DNA of 64,000 bases from Limiplasma sp031549415 (GCA_031549415.1 JAVBPU010000022.1:1-64000), one strand, 5' to 3'. Numbered from the stretch's first letter, positions 32,449-41,594 are shown. A program made the numbers and translations. The notes: a model not told the origin generated them from the sequence alone.

Positions 32449-33438
32449 ATGAAGATTACCATGGCCCACGGTGGTGGCGGAAGGCTGACCGCCCAACTGA
32501 TTACGGACCTCTTCGCCCGGTTTTTTGCCAACGACACCCTGGCCCGGATGGAGGACGCGGCGGTGCTGGCCCTCAGCACCCCCCACATCGCTCTGACCAC
32601 GGATTCCTTTGTGGTGACGCCGCTGGTGTTTCCCGGCGGAGACATTGGCCGCCTGTCCGTCTGCGGTACGGTGAATGATTTGCTGATGCGGGGGGCCACC
32701 CCCCGGTTTTTAACCGCCGGGTTTATTTTAGAGGAAGGGCTGGAAACGGAGCTTTTGGAGCAGGTGGTGGCTTCCATGGCGGAAACCGCCCGGGAGGCGG
32801 GGGTTTCCATCGTGGCGGGGGACACCAAGGTGGTGGAGGGCCATGGAGGGCTGTACATCAACACCGCCGGGGTGGGGGAGATGCTCTGCACCCAGGACAT
32901 CAGCGTGCAAAACGCCAGGCCCGGGGACGTGGTGCTGATCTCCGGGGACATGGGCAACCATCATGCCGCCATTTTGTCCAGCCGCATGGGCATTGAAAAC
33001 ACTATCGAAAGCGACGCCGCGCCCCTTCATGATATGGTGGGCAGGCTGCTGGGAGCGGGCCTGCCCGTTCACACCCTGCGGGACATCACAAGGGGCGGCC
33101 TGGGCACGGTGCTGTATGAGATCGCGGAGAGCTCCGGCGTGCACATTGCCCTGGATGAAACCGTGCCCCTCACCGATGAGACGGTGGCGGGCTTTTGCGA
33201 TTTGCTGGGCCTGGACCCCCTGTATATGGGCAATGAGGGCAAGCTGGCCCTGGTGCTGCCGGAAAGCCACGCCCAGGAAGCCCTGGCGGTTTTGCGGGCC
33301 TCCCGCTACGGGCAGGGCGCGCGGAGGGTGGCCAGGGTACAGGCCACTGCGACTCCCGGCGTCACGGTGAAAACCCGGGCGGGCAGCACCCGCAGCGTGC
33401 AGCCCCTGGCCGGGGAAGGCTTGCCACGGATTTGCTAA
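32449..33438 (+). CDS. hypE: Hydrogenase maturation protein HypE
   Basis: Dehydrates the carbamoyl group received from HypF to a thiocyanate that donates CN to iron. The 329-residue PurM-like protein starts with MAHGGGG, contains TTDSFVVTPL and DITRGGLGTVL, and ends in LPRIC; the last Cys is the attachment site. It closes the complete hypABFCDE set. Confidence 0.95.
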   Translation: MKITMAHGGGGRLTAQLITDLFARFFANDTLARMEDAAVLALSTPHIALTTDSFVVTPLVFPGGDIGRLSVCGTVNDLLMRGATPRFLTAGFILEEGLETELLEQVVASMAETAREAGVSIVAGDTKVVEGHGGLYINTAGVGEMLCTQDISVQNARPGDVVLISGDMGNHHAAILSSRMGIENTIESDAAPLHDMVGRLLGAGLPVHTLRDITRGGLGTVLYEIAESSGVHIALDETVPLTDETVAGFCDLLGLDPLYMGNEGKLALVLPESHAQEALAVLRASRYGQGARRVARVQATATPGVTVKTRAGSTRSVQPLAGEGLPRIC

Positions 33439-33440
33439 AA

Positions 33441-33480
33441 AATTTTTACTAAAAATCCGCCCTAAAAATTATTTTTTTTT
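33441..33480 (+). terminator. Possible A/T-rich terminator after hypE
   Basis: Weak stem AATTTTTA/TAAAAATT (33441-33448, 33463-33470) followed by nine T. The 33481-33547 stretch after it is A/T-rich and shows no gene. Confidence 0.4.
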
Positions 33481-33547
33481 CATAATGAAATAAAAGAAGA
33501 TGCAAAGCAGCGTTCATTTTTCCCAGAATGACCGCAATTAGCCATAC

Positions 33548-33576
33548 TTGACAGCATACATCCCTTCGCGTAGAAT
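33548..33576 (+). promoter_or_regulatory. Promoter of the BMP-type importer operon
   Basis: Perfect TTGACA (33548-33553) and TAGAAT (33571-33576) with 17-base spacing. Confidence 0.75.
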
Positions 33577-33633
33577 ATTCATAGGGAAGCCTACAAGGGG
33601 CAATCAAAATGAATAGGACAAGGAGAATGATGT

Positions 33634-34761
33634 ATGAGAAAGACGCTCGCACTCCTGGTGGCGCTATTGCTGGTGGTTGGACTGATCCCTTCTACCCTGG
33701 CTGAAACCGCTGTCACAAAAGACACGATCAAAATGGGCTTTATCCATGTTTCTGACCCCAGCGATATGGGATACACCTACAACCACGACCTGGGCACCCA
33801 GGCCATGATGAAGGAACTGGGCATTACCGAGGCGCAGGTGATCAACAAATACAACATCCCCGAGACCTCCGAATGCGAAACGGCCATCAACGAGCTGCTG
33901 GAAGCGGGCTGCAACATCATTTTCGCCACCAGCTTCGGCCATGGCGACTATATGCTGGCCGCCGCCAAAGAGCATCCGGAAGTGGAATTCTGCCACGCCA
34001 CCGGCTACTATGCCTCCGGCGCGGGTTTGGCCAATTACCACAACTATTTTGCCGAAATCTACCAGGCCCGGTACCTGGCGGGCATCGCCGCCGGCCTGAA
34101 AACCACCACCAACAAGCTGGGCTATGTGGGCGCCTTCCCCTTCGCAGAAGTCATCAGCGGCTTTACTGGCTTCTACCTGGGCGCCAAGTCCGTGAACCCG
34201 GACGTGACCATGCAGGTGATGTACACCGGCAGCTGGAATGACCCCACCAAGGAAGCCCAGGTGGCCAAAGCCCTCATCGACATGGGCTGCGATGTCATCT
34301 CCCAGCACTCCGACTCCACCGCCCCTGCCACCACCGCGGAAGCCAACAATGTGTTCCAGGTGGGCTACAACTCCGACATGATCCCCGCCGCCCCCAAGGC
34401 GTCTTTGATCTCCGCCCGCATCGACTGGTCCAAGTACCTGATCTTCGCGGTGGACGCGTACCTAAAGGGCGAAGCCATTCCCACCGACTGGTGCCAGGGC
34501 CTCAAGGACGGCGCTGTGTTCCTCTCTCCGCTGAACGAAGCCATCGCGGCCCCCGGCACCGCCGAGGCCATCAAGGAAGCCGAACAGCGCCTGCTGACCA
34601 CCGATTGGGACGTGTTTACGGGTCCCCTCCACGGCGTGGGCAAGGACTTTGACGGCAAAGAAATCACCATGGACCTCAAGGACGGCGAGACTTTCAAAGA
34701 GCCCATCTCCGCTCCTTCCTGGGTCTACATCGTTGACGGCATCACTGTCATTGAAGGATAA
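33634..34761 (+). CDS. BMP family substrate-binding protein
   Basis: Extracytoplasmic receptor of the ABC importer that follows; the BMP/PnrA family usually binds purine nucleosides. The 375-residue protein has a signal peptide (MRKTLALLVALLLVVGLIPS, cleavage near LAE) and family motifs: GFIHVSDPSDMGYTYNH near residue 40, the FATSFGHGD segment and YVGAFPFAEV. There is no Cys at the cleavage site, whereas most Gram-positive BMP proteins are lipoproteins. AAGGAG precedes the ATG. A strong hairpin with T-run follows before the ATPase gene. Confidence 0.88.
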   Translation: MRKTLALLVALLLVVGLIPSTLAETAVTKDTIKMGFIHVSDPSDMGYTYNHDLGTQAMMKELGITEAQVINKYNIPETSECETAINELLEAGCNIIFATSFGHGDYMLAAAKEHPEVEFCHATGYYASGAGLANYHNYFAEIYQARYLAGIAAGLKTTTNKLGYVGAFPFAEVISGFTGFYLGAKSVNPDVTMQVMYTGSWNDPTKEAQVAKALIDMGCDVISQHSDSTAPATTAEANNVFQVGYNSDMIPAAPKASLISARIDWSKYLIFAVDAYLKGEAIPTDWCQGLKDGAVFLSPLNEAIAAPGTAEAIKEAEQRLLTTDWDVFTGPLHGVGKDFDGKEITMDLKDGETFKEPISAPSWVYIVDGITVIEG

Positions 34762-34774
34762 CTCCACAAGAGCA

Positions 34775-34806
34775 GCAGGGCCGTCCAAACGGCCCTGCTT
34801 TCTTTT
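34775..34806 (+). terminator. Hairpin with T-run between BMP gene and ATPase gene
   Basis: Stem GCAGGGCCGT/ACGGCCCTGC with a four-base loop, then TTTCTTTT. It probably ends most transcripts after the receptor gene, giving more receptor than transporter. Confidence 0.8.
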
Positions 34807-34839
34807 GTGGCCGGTCCATGGAAAGAGAGGGGACGCTCA

Positions 34840-36363
34840 TTGACGAGGCAACAGGACAATGCCATTGAGGTATGCAACGTTACCAAATCATTTGGTTCCG
34901 TGGTGGCCAATGACAAGGTCTGCCTGACCGTGCGCCGGGGCGAGATCCTGGCGCTGCTGGGGGAGAATGGCTCTGGCAAAACCACGCTGATGAACATGCT
35001 TTCAGGCATCTATTACCCGGATAGCGGCATCATCAAGGTCAATGGCAAGGAAGTGTCCATCCGCTCTCCCAAGGATGCCTTTGCCTTGGGCATTGGGATG
35101 ATTCACCAGCATTTTAAGCTGGTGGACGTGCTGACCGCCGCGGAGAACATCGTGCTGGGGCTGGGTGGCAGCGTTTTGCTGAACCGCAAGGCGCTCAACG
35201 AAGAGATTCGCGCCATCAGCGAAAAATACGGCTTCTCTCTGGACCCGGAAAAGAAGATTTACCGGATGTCGGTGTCAGAAAAGCAGGCCGTGGAAATTGT
35301 GAAGGTGCTGTACCGGGGCGCGGATATCCTGATTCTGGACGAACCCACCGCCGTGCTGACCCCCCAGGAAACCCTGAAGCTGTTTGACGTGCTGCGGGCC
35401 ATGAAGGCCGACGGCAAGGCCATCATCATCATCACCCACAAGCTGAACGAGGTGCTGGCCGTCAGCGACCGGGTCACCATTTTGCGCAAGGGCCATTACA
35501 TCGACACGGTGCAAACCGCCGGGGCCAACGTGCAATCCCTGACGGACATGATGGTGGGCCGGGCCACCTCCCTGGAGATCATGCGCAAGGAGCCCGCCTC
35601 CACGCCCCTGTGCCAGGTGCGGGGCCTCACCGTCCGGCACAAGGACGGCCACGTGGCCCTGGACAATGTTTGCTTTGAGGCCCATGGGGGCGAGATTTTG
35701 GGCATCGCGGGCATTGCGGGAAGCGGCCAGAAGGAGCTGTGCGAAGCGCTGACCGGCCTACAGCCCATTGAAAGCGGCAGCATCACCCTTCAGGGGGTGG
35801 AAACCGCGAACTTGCAGCCGGATGCGCTGCAAAAGGCAGGGGTGCGCATTGGCTTTGTGCCGGAGGACCGGCTGGGCATGGGCCTGGTGGGCAGCCTGAA
35901 CATCACGGAAAACCTGCTGGTGCGCGGGTTTCGCAAGCAAAAGGGCTTCTTCCTCAGCCGCAGGCCCGCGGTGGAGCAGGCGGGTGAGCTGATCAAGTGG
36001 CTGAGTGTGGTGACCACAGGCCCTTTCCAGCGGGTGAGCAAGCTGTCCGGCGGCAATGTGCAAAAGATTCTGCTGGGCCGGGAGCTGAACGAGGAGCCGC
36101 AGATGATCGTCACCGCCTACGCGGTGCGCGGCCTGGACATCGGCGCTTCCTACCTGGTGTATGACCTGCTGAACGAGCAGAAGGCCAAGGGGGTAGGCGT
36201 CATCTTTGTGGGCGAGGACCTGGACGTGCTGCTGGAGCTGTGCGACCGGATCTTGGTGCTTTGCGGCGGATGCGTCAGCGGCATTGTGGACGCCCGGACC
36301 ACCACCAAGGAGCAGATCGGCTTCCTGATGACCCATAAAGGCGAAGGGGAGGTGGCCCAGTGA
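34840..36363 (+). CDS. ABC importer ATPase (two nucleotide-binding domains)
   Basis: Energises the BMP-linked importer. The 507-residue protein has two ABC domains. The first has GENGSGKTT, signature-like MSVSEKQAVEI and LILDEPTAVLT. The second has IAGSGQKE, KLSGGNVQK and VRGLDIGA, with the altered Walker motifs usual for this subfamily. The TTG at 34840 is preferred with AGAGGGGA upstream; the GTG at 34807 lies at the end of the terminator hairpin. Its stop overlaps the next start (GTGA). Confidence 0.9.
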   Translation: MTRQQDNAIEVCNVTKSFGSVVANDKVCLTVRRGEILALLGENGSGKTTLMNMLSGIYYPDSGIIKVNGKEVSIRSPKDAFALGIGMIHQHFKLVDVLTAAENIVLGLGGSVLLNRKALNEEIRAISEKYGFSLDPEKKIYRMSVSEKQAVEIVKVLYRGADILILDEPTAVLTPQETLKLFDVLRAMKADGKAIIIITHKLNEVLAVSDRVTILRKGHYIDTVQTAGANVQSLTDMMVGRATSLEIMRKEPASTPLCQVRGLTVRHKDGHVALDNVCFEAHGGEILGIAGIAGSGQKELCEALTGLQPIESGSITLQGVETANLQPDALQKAGVRIGFVPEDRLGMGLVGSLNITENLLVRGFRKQKGFFLSRRPAVEQAGELIKWLSVVTTGPFQRVSKLSGGNVQKILLGRELNEEPQMIVTAYAVRGLDIGASYLVYDLLNEQKAKGVGVIFVGEDLDVLLELCDRILVLCGGCVSGIVDARTTTKEQIGFLMTHKGEGEVAQ

Positions 36364-37469
36364 ATACGCAAGCGGCGGTCCAAGTGCGCCGGGACCCATG
36401 GGTGCGCATGGCCAAGCGGGAGAATATCTCCATGGGCAAAACCATGCTCATTCGACTGCTGGCGCTGGTGTGCGCCCTCATCACTGGCGGGCTGATCATT
36501 CTGTTTTTGGGCCACGACCCCATTTTAGTCTACCAGGACATGGTGGTGGGCAGCGTGGGCTCCAAGACCCCGCTGATTGAAACCATCCGCATCGCCATTC
36601 CGCTGCTGATCGTGGCGCTGGGCATTTCCCTGGCGTTTAAGATGCGCTTTTGGAACATTGGCGGCGAGGGACAGATTTTGTTTGGGGCCATGGCTGCCAG
36701 CTATTTCGCGCTGTTTCAGTACCAGGCCATGCCCAGCTGGCTGCTGCTGATCGTGATGGGGCTTTGCTCCGCGCTGGCCGGGGGCCTGGCAGGCGTGATT
36801 CCCTCCCTGTTCAAGGCCAGATGGGACACCAACGAAACCCTGTTTACCCTGATGATCAACTACATCGCCATGCAGCTGGTGCTGTATTTGCAAAACGGCC
36901 CCTGGAAAAACCCCCTGCTACGCGGCTTCCCCAAGATCGCCATGTTTGAGGCCCCGGCCAAGCTGCCCCTGGTACTGGGGGTACACATTGGCTGGATCAT
37001 CGCGCTGGTGCTGGTGGGGGTGCTGTATGTGTATCTGAACCACACGAAGCATGGGTATGAGATTTCCGTGGTGGGGGAAAGCCCCCGCACCGCCAAATAC
37101 GCGGGCATGAACGTCAGCTGGGTGCTGATCCGCACCATGTTCCTCTCCGGGGCCCTCTGCGGCCTGGCCGGGTTTGTCATCGTTTCCGGCGCGGACTATA
37201 CGTTAAGCGCCAGCACCACAGGCGGCGCGGGCTTTACCGGCATCACGGTGGCCTGGCTGTCCCAGCTGCACCCGGTGGTGATGATTGTGGTGGCCTTCTT
37301 TATCGCCATGCTGGAGCGGGGCGCCAATAAGATTCAAACCACCTTCAAAATCCCCGCTTCCGCCGCCGAGGTACTCATCGGCGTGATTCTATTCTTCATG
37401 CTGGGCTGTGAGTTCTTCATCAATTACAAGCTCATCTTCCGCGGCAGAAAGGAGCGCACCGATGGATAA
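36360..37469 (+). CDS. ABC importer permease, BPL superfamily (first of two)
   Basis: A 369-residue membrane protein with about nine segments. It has the family cores AFKMRFWNIGGEGQ near residue 90 and VVGESPRTAKYAGMNV near residue 240. These are typical of the nucleoside-type permease pairs next to BMP proteins. The start is GTG at 36360 overlapping the ATPase stop, with GGGGAGG upstream. It pairs with the next gene. Confidence 0.9.
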   Translation: MNTQAAVQVRRDPWVRMAKRENISMGKTMLIRLLALVCALITGGLIILFLGHDPILVYQDMVVGSVGSKTPLIETIRIAIPLLIVALGISLAFKMRFWNIGGEGQILFGAMAASYFALFQYQAMPSWLLLIVMGLCSALAGGLAGVIPSLFKARWDTNETLFTLMINYIAMQLVLYLQNGPWKNPLLRGFPKIAMFEAPAKLPLVLGVHIGWIIALVLVGVLYVYLNHTKHGYEISVVGESPRTAKYAGMNVSWVLIRTMFLSGALCGLAGFVIVSGADYTLSASTTGGAGFTGITVAWLSQLHPVVMIVVAFFIAMLERGANKIQTTFKIPASAAEVLIGVILFFMLGCEFFINYKLIFRGRKERTDG

Positions 37470-38448
37470 CCTCATCAATCTGTTGAACGCGGCTGTGCTG
37501 GCGGGCGCGCCGCTCTTGCTGGGCTCCCTGGGCAGCATTTTGACCAGCAAGTCCGGCAACCTGAACCTGGGCGTGGAAGGCATGATGTTCATGGGCGGCG
37601 TCACGGGCCTGGCGGGCGCTTTTTATTACCAGCAATGGGCCATGGCCACCTTTGGCGTGGTCAGCGGCCTGGCGGCAGCGCTGGCGGCGCTGCTGGCGTC
37701 CTTCCTGGCGGGGGCCTTGGGTGCGCTGATCTACTCCTTTTTGGTGGTGACCCTGCGGGCCAACCAGAACGTGACGGGCCTGGCGCTGACCATCTTCGGC
37801 ACGGGCTTTGGCAATTTCTTTGGCGAGTTCATGGGCCTGAAGGCCGGGGGCTATGTGGCCGTGGGCACCGAGGTGAAGGACGCCTTTGGCAACATCCACA
37901 TCCCCTTCCTGTCGGACATCCCCTATGCGAACCGGCTGCTGTTTACCTACAACTGGGTGGTGTACTTTGCCGTGGCGGTGGCGCTGGTGATGGCCTGGTA
38001 CCTGGGCAAGACCCGCAAGGGCATGAACCTGCGCGCCGTGGGCGAAAATCCCGCCACCGCCGACGCGGCGGGCATCAATGTGACCCGGTATAAGTACCTG
38101 GCCACGGTGCTGGGCGGCGGCATTTGCGGCACCGGCGGCATGTACATGGTGATGGTGACCTTCAAGGGAGTATGGGTGCACAACCCCATCAAGGGCTATG
38201 GCTGGCTGGCGGTGGCGCTGGTGATCTTCGCCGCCTGGAGCCCCACCCAGGCCTTGCTGGCGGCGCTGATCTTCGGCGGGCTGTCCATCCTGCGCATGTA
38301 TGTGTCCCTGGGCCTGCCGGACCAGATTTACGACATGCTGCCCTATGTGGCCACGGTGCTGGTGCTGATCTTCACCAGCATGCTGCGCAGCCGGGAACGC
38401 TCCCAGCCTGCGGCCTGCGGCACGAATTATTTCCGGGAGGAGCGGTAA
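37462..38448 (+). CDS. ABC importer permease, BPL superfamily (second of two)
   Basis: A 328-residue membrane protein with about nine segments, containing SKSGNLNLGVEGMM near residue 28 and LRAVGENPATADAAGINV near residue 190. It forms the translocation pore with the preceding permease. The ATG at 37462 overlaps that gene by eight bases and has AAAGGAG upstream. A terminator follows its stop. Confidence 0.9.
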   Translation: MDNLINLLNAAVLAGAPLLLGSLGSILTSKSGNLNLGVEGMMFMGGVTGLAGAFYYQQWAMATFGVVSGLAAALAALLASFLAGALGALIYSFLVVTLRANQNVTGLALTIFGTGFGNFFGEFMGLKAGGYVAVGTEVKDAFGNIHIPFLSDIPYANRLLFTYNWVVYFAVAVALVMAWYLGKTRKGMNLRAVGENPATADAAGINVTRYKYLATVLGGGICGTGGMYMVMVTFKGVWVHNPIKGYGWLAVALVIFAAWSPTQALLAALIFGGLSILRMYVSLGLPDQIYDMLPYVATVLVLIFTSMLRSRERSQPAACGTNYFREER

Positions 38449-38479
38449 AACGCCCCATAGGGAACCTTTTTATCTGGGG

Positions 38480-38505
38480 AGGGCTTGCGCAGCCCTTCTT
38501 TTTTA
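38480..38505 (+). terminator. Terminator after the BMP-type importer operon
   Basis: Stem AGGGCT/AGCCCT with a TGCGC loop followed by TCTTTTTTAT. Confidence 0.75.
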
Positions 38506-38573
38506 TGTACAATGATTGACATTGACAAGCGATCTCTTTTTTCATCACACCTTAAAACGGAGGGCCCGATACT

Positions 38574-40835
38574 GTGGCGCAAGAGTATATCCGCATCCTG
38601 GGGGCCCGGGAAAATAACCTGAAAAATGTGAGCTTGGAGGTTCCCAAGCGGCAGATCACCATCTTCACGGGGGTTTCCGGCTCGGGCAAGTCCTCCCTGG
38701 TGTTTGACACCCTGGCCCAGGAGGCGGGGCGGCAGCTGAACGAGACCTTCCGCAATATCGTGCGCATGTTTTTGCCCCGGTACAGCCAGCCCGACGCGGA
38801 CAGCATCGAAAACCTGTCCACCGCCATCGTGGTGGACCAGAAGCGGCTGGGGGGTAACTCCCGCTCCACCCTGGGCACCATCACGGACATCAATACCTTT
38901 TTGCGACTGCTGTTTTCCCGCTTTGCTCAGCCCCACATCGGCTATGCCAACGCCTTTTCCTTTAACGATCCCAGCGGCATGTGCAAGGAGTGCGAGGGCA
39001 TTGGCAAAATTGTGACCCTGGACTTGGACAAGGCCATTGATCCCAGCAAATCCTTGAACGAGGGGGCCCTTTTGCTGCCCGGCTTCGGCGTGGGCACCTG
39101 GCAGTGGAAGATGTACGCCAACCTGGGCTTTTTTGACAACGACAAAAAAATTGCCGACTATTCCCCGGAGGAATACCACAAGCTGGTCTATGCCAAGCCG
39201 GAAAAGGTGCCCATGCAGTTTCTGGACAGCGAGATGAACACCACCTATGAGGGCCTGGTGGAGCGCTTTGTGCGCCAAAACATCCGCACGGAGAGGGAGA
39301 AATCCGAAGCCAACCAAAAGAAGGTGGAGGCCTTTTCAAAAGTGTGCCGTTGCCCGGCCTGCCACGGAAAGCGGCTGAATGAGCGGGCGCTGACCCCTAC
39401 GTTGGCGGGCCGTGACATTGAGGCCTGGACCCGGATGCCCCTGGCGGAGCTGGTGGCGGCGCTGAAAACGCTGGACCCCCATGCCGCGCCCATCGTGCAG
39501 AGCATTTTGTTGCGGGTGCAGAATTTGATGGACATTGGCCTGGATTATGTGACCCTCAGCCGGGAAACCGCCACCCTGTCTGGTGGGGAATCCCAGCGGG
39601 TGAAGATGGTGAAGCAGCTTTCCTCCAGCCTGACGGATGTGATGTACATTTTTGACGAGCCCAGCATCGGCCTGCATGCCCGGGACGTGCACCGGCTGAA
39701 TGAGCTGCTGGTGAGGCTGCGGGACAAGGGCAATACGGTGATTGTGGTGGAGCATGACCCGGATGTGATCCGGATCGCGGACCATATTGTGGACATGGGG
39801 CCAAAGGCGGGCTCCCAGGGCGGCCAGGTAGTGTATGAGGGCAGCTATGAGGGCTTGCTGCAGGCGGATACCCTGACGGGGCGCAGCCTGGGCAAAACCC
39901 TGCCCATCCGGCAAAATCCCCGCCGGCCTGTGGAGTTTTATGAAAGCAGCCCTTCCAGCCTACATAACCTGCAAGAGGTGGCCCTGCGGGTGCCCAAGGG
40001 GCTGCTGACCGTGGTGACCGGCGTGGCGGGTTCCGGCAAAAGCACGTTGGTGAACGAGGTCTTTGCCAAGGATTTTCCCGAAGCCCTCCGCATCGACCAG
40101 AACCCCATCAGCGTAAACCTGCGCTCCAATCCGGCCACCTTTATCGGCTGCATGGACGCCATCCGGCAGCTGTTTGCCAAGGAAAACGGCGTAAGCGCCG
40201 GGCTGTTCAGCTCCAACTCCGAGGGAGCCTGCCCCGCCTGCCACGGCACCGGCATGATGGAGCTGAACCTGAGCTACATGGACACCCTGGAAACCCCCTG
40301 CGAGGAATGCGCGGGCAAGCGGTTTCAGCCAGCCGCCCTGGAGTATCGCTACCAAGGCAAGAACATCGTGGAAGTGCTGGCCATGACCTGCCAGGAGGCC
40401 CTTGCCTTTTTTACCGACAAGGACATTGGGAAGAAGCTGCAAAGCCTGGTGACGGTTGGGCTTTCGTATATGACGTTGGGCCAGCCCATGAGTACCCTCT
40501 CCGGCGGGGAATGCCAGCGGATGAAGCTGGCAAAGGAGCTGGGGAAAAAAGGAAACCTATATATCCTGGACGAACCCACCACCGGGCTGCATGTTTCGGA
40601 TGTGGCGCATATGCTTGGCATTTTGGAACAGCTGGTGCAAAAGGGCAACACCGTGCTGGTGATTGAGCACAACCTGGACGTCATCCGTAGCGCGGATTGG
40701 GTGGTGGACCTGGGGCCGGATGGCGGCACCCGGGGCGGACAGATCTTGTTTGAAGGCCCGGTAGCAAAACTGCGAGATTGCAAGGAATCCGTTACGGCGC
40801 GATATTTGGAAACGAGAAATGGGGGAGAGCCATGA
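38574..40835 (+). CDS. UvrA-like ABC ATPase (short paralogue)
   Basis: A 753-residue relative of excision-repair UvrA, about 190 residues shorter than housekeeping UvrA. Both nucleotide-binding domains are complete: GVSGSGKSSL with LSGGESQRV, and GVAGSGKSTL with LSGGECQRM. CxxC zinc motifs are kept (CKECEG, CPACHGKR, CPACHGTG, CEECAGKR). Such short forms include drug-resistance proteins (DrrC type) and stress-linked UvrA2 proteins. The shortening likely removes parts of the UvrB-binding and insertion domains. The GTG at 38574 has CGGAGGG upstream. It overlaps msrA (ATGA), which suggests a stress-protection transcript. Confidence 0.88.
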   Translation: MAQEYIRILGARENNLKNVSLEVPKRQITIFTGVSGSGKSSLVFDTLAQEAGRQLNETFRNIVRMFLPRYSQPDADSIENLSTAIVVDQKRLGGNSRSTLGTITDINTFLRLLFSRFAQPHIGYANAFSFNDPSGMCKECEGIGKIVTLDLDKAIDPSKSLNEGALLLPGFGVGTWQWKMYANLGFFDNDKKIADYSPEEYHKLVYAKPEKVPMQFLDSEMNTTYEGLVERFVRQNIRTEREKSEANQKKVEAFSKVCRCPACHGKRLNERALTPTLAGRDIEAWTRMPLAELVAALKTLDPHAAPIVQSILLRVQNLMDIGLDYVTLSRETATLSGGESQRVKMVKQLSSSLTDVMYIFDEPSIGLHARDVHRLNELLVRLRDKGNTVIVVEHDPDVIRIADHIVDMGPKAGSQGGQVVYEGSYEGLLQADTLTGRSLGKTLPIRQNPRRPVEFYESSPSSLHNLQEVALRVPKGLLTVVTGVAGSGKSTLVNEVFAKDFPEALRIDQNPISVNLRSNPATFIGCMDAIRQLFAKENGVSAGLFSSNSEGACPACHGTGMMELNLSYMDTLETPCEECAGKRFQPAALEYRYQGKNIVEVLAMTCQEALAFFTDKDIGKKLQSLVTVGLSYMTLGQPMSTLSGGECQRMKLAKELGKKGNLYILDEPTTGLHVSDVAHMLGILEQLVQKGNTVLVIEHNLDVIRSADWVVDLGPDGGTRGGQILFEGPVAKLRDCKESVTARYLETRNGGEP

Positions 40836-41338
40836 GCCAGACCATCTACTTGGCCGGGGGTTGTTTCTGGGGAACGGAAAAATACCTGGCCTCCATTCCG
40901 GGGGTGGAGCGGACCCATGTGGGCTATGCTAACGGAACAACAAAAAACCCCACCTATGAGCAGGTCTGCCGTGGCCACACAGGCTATGCGGAGGCCGTGG
41001 AGGTGGAGTATGACGAGACCCGCCTTAGCCTGTCCTTTCTACTGGAGTGCTTCTACCGCGTCATTGATCCCACATCGGTAAACCGGCAGGGGAATGATGT
41101 GGGGGAGCAGTACCGCACTGGGATTTACTATGAATATCCGGAGGATGGGCCGGTGATCCAGGAATCTCTGGAAAAGCTGCAAGCCACCCTTTCCGCCCCG
41201 CTGGCGGTGGAGGCGTTGCCCCTTTCCAGCTTTTATCTGGCGGAAGCCTATCACCAGAAGTACCTGGACAAGAACCCGGAAGGATACTGCCATATTCCCA
41301 GGGAGAGGTTTGAGGAAGCCAAGAAGGCTGTGGAGTAA
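40832..41338 (+). CDS. msrA: Peptide methionine sulfoxide reductase A
   Basis: Repairs oxidised methionine (S-sulfoxide) in proteins. The 168-residue protein has the catalytic Cys in AGGCFWGTE at residue 11, and the GYANGTTKNPTYEQVCRGHTG (split here as GYANGTTKNPTYEQV / CRGHTG) and YHQKYLDKNP motifs. No MsrB domain is fused. Its ATG overlaps the uvrA-like stop, so expression is coupled, and a strong terminator follows. Confidence 0.95.
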   Translation: MSQTIYLAGGCFWGTEKYLASIPGVERTHVGYANGTTKNPTYEQVCRGHTGYAEAVEVEYDETRLSLSFLLECFYRVIDPTSVNRQGNDVGEQYRTGIYYEYPEDGPVIQESLEKLQATLSAPLAVEALPLSSFYLAEAYHQKYLDKNPEGYCHIPRERFEEAKKAVE

Positions 41339-41348
41339 GCGATTTTGC

Positions 41349-41390
41349 AAAAAGCCCGTCTCTGAACGAAGCGCAGAGACGGGCTTTTTG
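41349..41390 (+). terminator. Terminator after msrA
   Basis: Sixteen-base arms (AAAAAGCCCGTCTCTG at 41349-41364 and its complement at 41374-41389) with a nine-base loop, ending in TTTTT. Confidence 0.9.
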
Positions 41391-41400
41391 TGGTGATAAA

Positions 41401-41558
41401 CAATGGGTGCAGGGTGAAGCCCGTAAGCTGTGGTCGACCGTTTCTAAGACCTTTTTTGCAAAAACGGCCTTTTATCAATTTTTCTTCACTGCGTGAAACG
41501 CAGTGAAACAATGGGTTCAGGGCGAAGCCCTGAGCGGGGGTAGGGGCGGCAGCCCCTA
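41401..41558 (-). repeat. Gene-end repeat cassette, copy D plus a degenerate partner
   Basis: Copy D: TTCACTGCG/CGCAGTGAA around TGAAA (41485-41507), TCAGGGC-GAA-GCCCTGA (41517-41533) and TAGGGGC-GGCA-GCCCCTA (41541-41558). A decayed copy of the middle part lies at about 41401-41430. Read on the minus strand it follows the xylB stop after a G-rich spacer, as copy A follows its gene. Confidence 0.75.
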
Positions 41559-41570
41559 GCGTTCCCCTGT

Positions 41571-41594
41571 CCTCCCGTCCTCCCGTCCTCCCGT
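41571..41594. repeat. Three tandem 8-bp repeats after xylB
   Basis: CCTCCCGT occurs three times without interruption (41571-41594) between repeat copy D and the xylB stop codon. A related but shorter spacer stands between copy A and its gene. Confidence 0.85.

Noticed and set aside
38485..38513. TTGCGC/TACAAT as promoter of the uvrA-like gene
   Set aside because: The -35 half lies inside the preceding terminator loop and matches poorly, so it is not listed as a feature.
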